Below, in pieces: positions 15,128-20,709 of a DNA stretch of 20,709 nt. Every line of letters starts with the position of its first letter. Positions within the stretch are counted from its first letter, which is position 1. The stretch is from positions 1-20,709 of the forward strand of contig WJIM01000099.1 in the NCBI GenBank assembly GCA_014730285.1, in the 5' to 3' direction. The position numbers and the translations under genes were made by a program. The notes beneath the pieces were generated by a model. The model was given only the letters and a program-made list of their open reading frames with translations. It made no database searches and was not told the DNA's origin. Origin of the DNA: Candidatus Zixiibacteriota bacterium (lineage in GTDB: Bacteria; Zixibacteria; MSB-5A5; JAABVY01).

Positions 15128-15721
15128 ATGGCTATCTCAGCGAAAACTGTAAAAGAGTTGCGCGACAAAACCAATGCTGGAATGATGGATTGCAAGAAGG
15201 CGCTGGAGGAGAGCGGTGGAGATCTGGAGAAAGCTGTTGAAGTACTGCGTGAAAAAGGCATAGCCAAGGCTGCCAAGAAATCCGGCCGTACCACCAATGA
15301 AGGTATCGTAGCCTCGTACATTCATCCCGGCGATAAACTGGGCGTGCTTTTGGAGGTGAACTGCGAGACTGACTTCGTGGCCAAGACCGACGACTTCAAG
15401 AATCTGGTTCACGACATCTCCATGCAGGTTGCGGCCGCCAATCCGCTGGTGGTCAGCCGCGAGGAGCTTCCGCAGGAAGTTCTGGAAAAAGAAAAACAGA
15501 TTTATAAAACCCAGGCTTTGAATGAAGGCAAGCCCGAGAAGATCGTCGAGAAGATCATCGAAGGCCGAATCGAGAAGTATTACAAGGAAGTCTGTCTTCT
15601 GGAACAGCCTTTCATTCGCGACCAGGATAAATCCGTAACCGATCTATTGAACGAAGCGATTGCCACCCTCGGAGAAAACATCACAATCAAACGGTTCAGC
15701 CGTTACAGACTCGGAGAATAA
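15128..15721 (+). CDS. tsf: Elongation factor Ts, short form
   Basis: EF-Ts exchanges GDP for GTP on EF-Tu. From ATG 15128 the protein has 197 residues. The N-terminal UBA-like part reads VKELRDKTNAGMMDCKKALEE, and the EF-Tu contact motif TDFV is at 81-84 in ETDFVAKTDDF. The E. coli protein is near 280 residues with two core subdomains; here the second is missing, as in the short EF-Ts of Thermus and chloroplast-like types. The C-terminus is ordered (NITIKRFSRYRLGE) and matches the usual family ending, so this is not a truncation by frameshift. It lies one base after rpsB and five bases before pyrH. Confidence 0.96.
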   Translation: MAISAKTVKELRDKTNAGMMDCKKALEESGGDLEKAVEVLREKGIAKAAKKSGRTTNEGIVASYIHPGDKLGVLLEVNCETDFVAKTDDFKNLVHDISMQVAAANPLVVSREELPQEVLEKEKQIYKTQALNEGKPEKIVEKIIEGRIEKYYKEVCLLEQPFIRDQDKSVTDLLNEAIATLGENITIKRFSRYRLGE

Positions 15722-15726
15722 ATCTG

Positions 15727-16455
15727 GTGGGATCACCGGTGTACAATAAAATCCTGCTGAAGCTCTCGGGCGAGGCTTTAATGGGAAAAGGGGAGTTCGG
15801 CATCGATGCCGATACCCTGAAATATATTTCCGCCGAAATAATCAATGTCAAAAACCTCGGAGTCGAGGTGGCTGTTGTCATAGGCGGCGGAAATATCTAC
15901 CGTGGAACCAATGTAGATACCCTGGGAATCAGCCGCGCTACCGGTGATTATATGGGGATGCTGGCGACGGTTATCAACTCGCTGGCCCTGCAGGACTGTC
16001 TGGAGACCTTCTTCGTGGAAACCCGCGTTATGACCGCGCTTCAGATCGATGCGGTGGCCGAGAAATATGTGCGCCGCAGAGCCCTGCGGCATCTGGAAAA
16101 AGGGCGCATCGTGATTTTCGGCGCGGGTACCGGAAATCCATATTTTACCACCGATACGGCGGCGGCTTTGCGGGCTATGGAGATTCAGGCTGATGCGCTG
16201 ATTAAGGCCACCAAGGTGGACGGTGTCTACAGCGCCGATCCGGTCAAGGATCCGAAGGCGAAGTTTTATCCGGAGATTTCCTATAAGGAGGTGTTGAATC
16301 TCGAGTTGAAGGTTATGGATGCTTCGGCAACCTTGCTTTGCAAAGAAAACAATATTCCCATTTTGGTATTTAATCTTTATAATAAGGGCGAGCTGGAGCG
16401 CCTGGTAATGGGCGAGAAAGTTGGTACAAAAATATTTTCCAAGGAGCAGGTATGA
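15727..16455 (+). CDS. pyrH: UMP kinase
   Basis: PyrH phosphorylates UMP to UDP in pyrimidine nucleotide synthesis. The protein has 242 residues with the amino acid kinase fold: KLSGEALMG at 12-20, VIGGGNIYRG at 51-60, DYMGMLATVINSLALQD, then IFGAGTGNPYFTTDTAAALRA (split over about 130-150) and TKVDGVYSADP for the nucleotide site. Start: GTG at 15727 with GGAG ten bases ahead; GTG at 15739 is an alternative that would remove four residues. The stop overlaps the frr ATG by four bases. Confidence 0.97.
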   Translation: MGSPVYNKILLKLSGEALMGKGEFGIDADTLKYISAEIINVKNLGVEVAVVIGGGNIYRGTNVDTLGISRATGDYMGMLATVINSLALQDCLETFFVETRVMTALQIDAVAEKYVRRRALRHLEKGRIVIFGAGTGNPYFTTDTAAALRAMEIQADALIKATKVDGVYSADPVKDPKAKFYPEISYKEVLNLELKVMDASATLLCKENNIPILVFNLYNKGELERLVMGEKVGTKIFSKEQV

Positions 16456-17009
16456 TTAACCAAATTATTAAAAGCACGGAAGACCGGCTGAAGAAATCGG
16501 CCGAGGCTGTCAGGCAGCAGATGGCATCTATAAGATCCGGCAAGGCGTCGACTTCGCTTCTTGATGGAATAAAGGTTGAATATTACGGCACCCAGACCCC
16601 CTTGAATCAGGTCGCGACTATTTCCGCACCGGAGCCGAGACTGATTATAATTCAGCCCTGGGAAAAAACTATTGTCGATGAAATCAACAAAGCTATCCAG
16701 GCCTCCAACCTGGGACTCAATCCGCAGGTTGACGGCCAGATAATCCGTATTCCGATTCCGCCGCTTTCAGAGGAGCGCCGCAAGGAACTGGCCAAGCATG
16801 TTAAGGATATGGCCGAAAACGGCAAGGTGGCTATGCGCAATGTCCGCCGTGACGCCAATGATGAGCTCAAGAAGGCCGAGAAGGACAAGAAGGTATCGGA
16901 AGACCAGATGCATGACGGCCTGAAGAAAGTCCAGGATCTTCTGGATAAATATACCGGCATTGTTGATGAGATAATGCAGGCAAAAGAAAAAGAGCTAATG
17001 GAAGTCTGA
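16452..17009 (+). CDS. frr: Ribosome recycling factor
   Basis: RRF acts with EF-G to split the ribosome after termination. The protein has 185 residues, exactly the usual size. Domain I is the three-helix bundle (RQQMASIRSGKAS near the N-terminus, and the two long C-terminal helices with MRNVRRDANDELKKAEKDK). Domain II holds KVEYYGTQTPLNQVA, ISAPEPRLIIIQPW and IRIPIPPLSEERRKEL. AAGGAG at 16441-16446 serves the ATG, which overlaps the pyrH stop as ATGA. Confidence 0.98.
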   Translation: MINQIIKSTEDRLKKSAEAVRQQMASIRSGKASTSLLDGIKVEYYGTQTPLNQVATISAPEPRLIIIQPWEKTIVDEINKAIQASNLGLNPQVDGQIIRIPIPPLSEERRKELAKHVKDMAENGKVAMRNVRRDANDELKKAEKDKKVSEDQMHDGLKKVQDLLDKYTGIVDEIMQAKEKELMEV

Positions 17010-17012
17010 CCT

Positions 17013-17765
17013 TTGTCTTTAGAAGATCTCAAGAAACAGATTAGGGAAACCGGGAATGTCCCCGGTCATGTGGCTATTATCATGGACGGTAACGGCCGCT
17101 GGGCAAAAAAGCGCGGACTTAAGCGCACTGAGGGACATAAGGCGGGAGTGAAGGCGGTTCAGCGTGTGGTCAGGCTGGCTCATCCACTGGGCGTTAAATA
17201 CCTGACTCTGTATACATTTTCTATCGAAAACTGGAATCGCCCCAAATCCGAAGTGGCTTATATTATGAAGCTGCTGTACAACACCACACGTTCCGAACTG
17301 GATGAGCTTCATGAAAACGAAGTTAAGCTGATCGCCACCGGGAGGATTTCCGGAATCCCTCAGACCAGCCGGATGATGCTTCGTAAGGCTATAAGAAAAA
17401 CCGCAAATAACAATGGACTGGTGCTGAACCTGGCGCTCAATTACGGCGGGCGCACAGAGATAATCGATGCTGTCAAAAAACTCGTTAAGGATGTTAAAAA
17501 GGGCAATGTCTCCGAGAGAAAAATATCGCCCGAGTTGTTTGAAAACTATCTTTACACGAGTGAATTGCCCGATCCCGACTTATTGATACGTACCTCGGGC
17601 GAGATGCGTCTCTCGAATTTTCTCCTCTGGCAGACATATTATACCGAGCTGTATATTACCGATGTGTTGTGGCCGGATTACAAGGAAGAGGACTTTTGTA
17701 AGGCGATTATCGATTATCAAAACCGCGAGCGGCGTTTCGGCCGGCTCGCAAATAAATCCCGATGA
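17013..17765 (+). CDS. uppS: Undecaprenyl diphosphate synthase (cis-prenyltransferase)
   Basis: UppS adds isopentenyl units in cis to farnesyl diphosphate, giving the C55 carrier for peptidoglycan and other envelope polymers. The protein has 250 residues. The catalytic Asp25 lies in IIMDGNGRWAKKRG, followed by TLYTFSIENWNRP, ALNYGGRTEI and the diphosphate-binding DLLIRTSGEMRLSNFLLWQ near 189-207. It starts at TTG 17013, three bases after frr, with GGAAG at 17000-17004. The stop overlaps the cdsA ATG by four bases. Confidence 0.97.
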   Translation: MSLEDLKKQIRETGNVPGHVAIIMDGNGRWAKKRGLKRTEGHKAGVKAVQRVVRLAHPLGVKYLTLYTFSIENWNRPKSEVAYIMKLLYNTTRSELDELHENEVKLIATGRISGIPQTSRMMLRKAIRKTANNNGLVLNLALNYGGRTEIIDAVKKLVKDVKKGNVSERKISPELFENYLYTSELPDPDLLIRTSGEMRLSNFLLWQTYYTELYITDVLWPDYKEEDFCKAIIDYQNRERRFGRLANKSR

Positions 17766-18589
17766 AAGAACTGTTCACAAGGGTAATGGTGGCTGTAATA
17801 GCCATACCCCTGATTGCCGCAATCATACTTTTCGGTAAGGCCCCCACTGTCATATTCGTAAATATTCTTGTGTGTATAGCGTTATGGGAATACTACAAGC
17901 TCTCTGGAATCCGCATAAAATTCTTCTCCCAGATTTTCATTATATTGCAGGGCATGGCGACCTCATGGCTGGTCTTCTACTACGGTGAGACAGCCCTGTT
18001 TTACAGTGTGCTGGCGGCATTCGTAATTCTGGGCCTGTCGAATATCTTCAGGCGCGATTTTGCACTGGCAACCACACGCATGGTGAACATGTTCTACGGC
18101 TTCTTCTATGTAATGCTGTTTAATTTCCTGATTCTGATTCGAGAGCTGGATATCATCCGTTATGACGACTACCGCTGGGGCGCCTTCTGGATCTGGTTCC
18201 TGTTTGCGGTCATATTTGTCTGCGATACCGCCGCCTATTTCATCGGCAAACCGTTTGGACGGATCAAATTCTCGCCCAGCGTATCGCCCAATAAAACAGT
18301 TGAGGGCTTTGTTGCCGGGCTTGTGTTCGGGTCGCTGGCCGCTTATGTCTTTTCTCTGTTCGCTCTTCAGGATATCGCCAAATGGAAGATGATACTGGCC
18401 GGTTTTCTGATAGCATTGATCGGACAGTTTGCCGATCTGATGGAATCGCTTTTCAAGCGCCGTATGGGGGTCAAGGATTCATCGAGTATCATTCCCGGGC
18501 ATGGCGGTGTGCTGGACAGATTCGACTCAACATTACTGGCCCTGCCTACGTTATACTTTTTATTGAAATATTTTATCTATTTGGATTAA
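17762..18589 (+). CDS. cdsA: Phosphatidate cytidylyltransferase (CDP-diglyceride synthase)
   Basis: CdsA makes CDP-diacylglycerol from phosphatidic acid and CTP, the branch point of phospholipid synthesis. The protein has 275 residues with about eight membrane helices. The family signature spans 229-255: it reads SLFKRRMGVKDSSSI and then IPGHGGVLDRFD, with the Asp and His residues that bind metal and substrate. SPSVSPNKTVEG at 171-182 and CDTAAYFIGKPFGR at 154-167 are also typical. The start overlaps uppS as ATGA with no separate ribosome site, so it depends on coupling. Confidence 0.96.
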   Translation: MKELFTRVMVAVIAIPLIAAIILFGKAPTVIFVNILVCIALWEYYKLSGIRIKFFSQIFIILQGMATSWLVFYYGETALFYSVLAAFVILGLSNIFRRDFALATTRMVNMFYGFFYVMLFNFLILIRELDIIRYDDYRWGAFWIWFLFAVIFVCDTAAYFIGKPFGRIKFSPSVSPNKTVEGFVAGLVFGSLAAYVFSLFALQDIAKWKMILAGFLIALIGQFADLMESLFKRRMGVKDSSSIIPGHGGVLDRFDSTLLALPTLYFLLKYFIYLD

Positions 18590-18605
18590 ATCCGGAGATC
18601 AATAT

Positions 18606-19277
18606 ATGTTTACCTGCGATACGCTCAGAAAAAATGCGGAAAAAATCTGGGAGGCCAATTACAACCATCCCTTTGTGCAGGGAATCGGTAAGGGCACTCT
18701 CGATAAGGAGATATTCAAGTATTATCTCAAGCAGGATTATATTTACCTGATCGGTTTCTCGCGCTTCTTTGGCCTTGCCACAGCTAAGGGCGATCAACTG
18801 GGGCAGATGCAGATGCTTTCGAAAGTGCTGGAGGCGACATTGAATATCGAGATGGATCTGCATCGGCAGATTTGCGCCGATTTCGATATCAGCCCCGAAG
18901 AGCTTGAGTCCACCAAGCCCTCGCCCAACTGTCTGGCATACACCTCCTATCTTATCTCGACCGCCTATCAGGGCGGTACGGCCGAGGTCATAACAGTGTT
19001 ACTGCCGTGCAGCTGGGGATATGTGGAAATAGCTCATCGTCTGAAGGAGAAGGGGCTTCCCGATGACAGGCATTACCGGCAATGGATCGAAACTTACTCC
19101 TCGCAGGAGTTTTGGGATTTAAATGAATGGCTTAAATCCGAGTTTAATCGCCTGGCTGAGGGTATATCGGATTCAATGGCGAAAAATCTGCAAAGGATTT
19201 TCGATTATTCATCGCTGTGGGAGTATATGTTCTGGGAGATGGCCTATAAGCAGCAGAACTGGCCGATTGAGCTGTAA
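18606..19277 (+). CDS. tenA: TenA family aminopyrimidine aminohydrolase (thiaminase II)
   Basis: A 223-residue TenA protein. TenA hydrolyses degraded thiamine pyrimidines so that they can be reused. Key residues fall where they do in the Bacillus subtilis enzyme: Asp44 in KQDYIYL, Tyr112 in AYTSYL, the catalytic Cys135 in LLPCSWGYVEIA, and a C-terminal Glu (Glu206) in LWEYMFWEMAY. It is therefore of the cysteine-containing TenA_C type and not the TenA_E type. GGAG lies about eight bases before the ATG. It sits 16 bases after cdsA; there are no thiamine synthesis genes and no TPP riboswitch in the spacer. Members of the wider family act on other amines, so the substrate is inferred. Confidence 0.93.
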   Translation: MFTCDTLRKNAEKIWEANYNHPFVQGIGKGTLDKEIFKYYLKQDYIYLIGFSRFFGLATAKGDQLGQMQMLSKVLEATLNIEMDLHRQICADFDISPEELESTKPSPNCLAYTSYLISTAYQGGTAEVITVLLPCSWGYVEIAHRLKEKGLPDDRHYRQWIETYSSQEFWDLNEWLKSEFNRLAEGISDSMAKNLQRIFDYSSLWEYMFWEMAYKQQNWPIEL

Positions 19278-19342
19278 AAAATAACGATTGACTTTGAGTA
19301 TTAAATCGATTTCATAAGAAGAATTGAAAACCGGATTAGAGA

Positions 19343-20281
19343 ATGAAAAAGCTCATTGATCATATTTTCTTCCTGCGACCGATGCTGATTCTGCCTGTCT
19401 GGATAATCGCAATCCTTGGAGTGAGGGCTGCTGATGTGCGCGAGATGGCCAGCCCGCTGAGTGTTGCCGATATTCAGGCTGTCCTGCCGGATGTCCTTTT
19501 GATGCTGCTTCTGACCGGGCTTCTATACGGCGCCACATATATATATAACCAGATATATGACGTCGAATCGGACAGACAGAACAAAAAGCTGTTCTTTCTT
19601 ACCGATAGAATAATATCGTTTAATTCCGCATATATTCTGGTTACGGTCCTGAATGCAGTATCTGTTATAGGGGCCTTTTTTCTCAATATCACCCTGGGAG
19701 TCTTATTCCTGATAGTTGCCATACTCGGTATATTATATTCTCATCCCAAAGTCAACTACAAGGGCCGAGCAGGCAAAGCGCTCTGGTCGAATATGTTCGG
19801 ATGCGGTATGGCGCCGTTTTTGATTGGATGGGCCTTTTTCGAGGGCTCTATCAGTATGGAGGCAGTGCTGAAATCACTGCCATATATGCTGGCGGTGGGC
19901 GCAATTTATTTCAATACCACTCTGCCGGATCGCGAAGGCGATAAAAAGGTCGGCAAGAAAACATACGGTGTGATCTGGACAGTCCAGCATTGTCAAGCCT
20001 CGGCATTGTCACGTTTGGTATTTGCGATTCTGTTTGCATTTATGGCGGGCGATTATGTCATCCTAATAGCCGCGGGGCTTTCCTCGATCCTCTTTATCAA
20101 AGCCTACAGCTCACAGAAGATATCCGACTCCGTGGCGGCCACCCAGACCGCAATTTTGCTCTTGATGATAATGGCCTGCATTTATTTCCCGATCTTTGTT
20201 ATAATTGCCGGAGGCAGCCTGCTGGCTACCCGCGCTTACTACAAATGGCGTTTTGATCTGGCCTATCCCAAACTGAAATAG
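19343..20281 (+). CDS. UbiA-family membrane prenyltransferase
   Basis: A 312-residue protein with about eight to nine hydrophobic helices. It carries both Mg2+-diphosphate motifs of the UbiA superfamily: NxxxDxxxD as Asn69, Asp73, Asp77 in NQIYDVESDRQN, and the second motif as Asp196 and Asp200 in DREGDKK. The N-terminal LRPM and YSHPKVNYKGR (132-142) also fit. UbiA enzymes attach a polyprenyl chain to an acceptor such as hydroxybenzoate, dihydroxynaphthoate, haem or archaeal-type glycerol lipid; the acceptor cannot be told from this sequence. It follows tenA by 65 bases with a poor ribosome site. No quinone pathway gene is adjacent. Confidence 0.88.
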   Translation: MKKLIDHIFFLRPMLILPVWIIAILGVRAADVREMASPLSVADIQAVLPDVLLMLLLTGLLYGATYIYNQIYDVESDRQNKKLFFLTDRIISFNSAYILVTVLNAVSVIGAFFLNITLGVLFLIVAILGILYSHPKVNYKGRAGKALWSNMFGCGMAPFLIGWAFFEGSISMEAVLKSLPYMLAVGAIYFNTTLPDREGDKKVGKKTYGVIWTVQHCQASALSRLVFAILFAFMAGDYVILIAAGLSSILFIKAYSSQKISDSVAATQTAILLLMIMACIYFPIFVIIAGGSLLATRAYYKWRFDLAYPKLK

Positions 20282-20322
20282 GCAAATCGGTTTCTTACAT
20301 CTCTTTAATCTTAAAATTTTAG

Positions 20323-20351
20323 TTGCCAATCATATTCAGCCTTAATAATAT
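20323..20351 (+). promoter_or_regulatory. Possible promoter of the NlpC/P60 gene
   Basis: TTGCCA (20323-20328), a 17-base spacer and TAATAT (20346-20351) resemble a main-sigma promoter. The predicted transcription start would fall at about 20358, inside the GGAGG ribosome site at 20357-20361, which weakens the call. Confidence 0.35.
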
Positions 20352-20368
20352 AAACCGGAGGCTGATGT

Positions 20369-20709
20369 ATGAAAATTTTTGTAATCATTGCATTATCGTT
20401 TTTATTTGCATGCCAGCCGGCTGTGCGCTTTTCGGGTGAACAAAACAACGATGGGCCGGTTAGTGAGGAACAGGATGGAGGTGTTGTAGAAGATAATTCA
20501 GGCAGTGTCGACAAAAGTCGCATGGGCAAAATAATTGCCGGATATCTTCGCACCCCGTACAAGAGCGGCGGAACCGGAAAGCTGGGCCTGGATTGCTCAG
20601 GGCTGGTGTACGTGGTTTATCGCGATTACAACGGAACCCGTCTTCCGGCCAATACCGATAAACTGTACCGGAATCTGAAAAAGGTGGATTATAGAAATAT
20701 AAATTACGG
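20369..20709 (+). CDS. NlpC/P60 cell-wall peptidase lipoprotein (5' part)
   Basis: The frame opens at ATG 20369, eight bases after GGAGG at 20357-20361, and runs off the window end; 113 residues are visible. Residues 1-15 are a lipoprotein signal with lipobox FLFAC, Cys15 being followed by Gln. An acidic, low-complexity linker covers about 22-50. Then an NlpC/P60 domain begins: TPYKSGGTGKLGLDCSGLV, in which Cys76 is the catalytic cysteine, followed by LPANTDKLY. The His and third catalytic residue lie beyond the window. Such enzymes usually cut peptidoglycan stem peptides (gamma-D-Glu to diamino acid), in the manner of Spr/MepS. The exact substrate is not known. Confidence 0.88.
   Translation, partial: MKIFVIIALSFLFACQPAVRFSGEQNNDGPVSEEQDGGVVEDNSGSVDKSRMGKIIAGYLRTPYKSGGTGKLGLDCSGLVYVVYRDYNGTRLPANTDKLYRNLKKVDYRNINY

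Noticed and set aside
18590..18605. TPP riboswitch ahead of tenA
   Set aside because: The spacer after cdsA is only 16 bases and upstream sequence is coding.
19288..19317. Promoter between tenA and the UbiA gene (TTGACT at 19288)
   Set aside because: No acceptable -10 at the right distance; the genes can be cotranscribed.

Overview
This window is almost entirely core bacterial chromosome. All genes but one are on the + strand and intergenic spaces are short. There are 27 protein genes, two of them cut by the window edges. I see no rRNA, tRNA, CRISPR array, insertion sequence or phage gene. The organism looks Gram-negative: it has type IV pilus motors, lipoproteins with Ser or Gln after the lipobox Cys, and proteobacterial-style Shine-Dalgarno sites. 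GC appears close to 50%. The gene mix would suit an uncultured FCB-group lineage such as Zixibacteria, but that placement is an impression and not a result.

Layout: (1) 1-4853, a type IV pilus block: pilB (3' part), pilT, pilC, then a PilS-like membrane sensor kinase with no response regulator beside it. (2) 5012-12239, a complete F1Fo ATP synthase operon in the classic order, led by two small membrane genes: atpZ, atpI, atpB(a), atpE(c), atpF(b), atpH(delta), atpA, atpG, atpD, atpC. It has a clear promoter at 4971-4998 and a strong terminator at 12243-12272. RNA hairpins follow atpE and atpG. (3) 12337-12906, the only minus-strand gene, a ZU5-like lipoprotein that converges on the same terminator. 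(4) 12907-13370, a 464-base AT-rich gap with repeated ATTTGTGC motifs and the promoter of the next operon. (5) 13371-18589, the translation and envelope-precursor cluster rplM, rpsI, rpsB, tsf, pyrH, frr, uppS, cdsA. A structured leader precedes rpsB and the EF-Ts is short. (6) 18606-20281, tenA and a UbiA-family prenyltransferase, where many bacteria have dxr and rseP. (7) 20369-end, the start of an NlpC/P60 lipoprotein.

The genes group by function. The pilus motors use ATP, and the ATP synthase makes it; its c subunit looks proton-coupled. The rplM-to-cdsA run joins ribosome assembly, elongation and recycling to UTP, undecaprenyl diphosphate and CDP-diacylglycerol supply. Non-ATG starts are common (pilC, atpZ, atpI, atpF, atpH, pyrH, uppS). 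Nothing here is an obviously new multi-gene system. The most interesting signals are RNA-level structures, the repeated dyad in the gap, and the tenA-ubiA neighbourhood.
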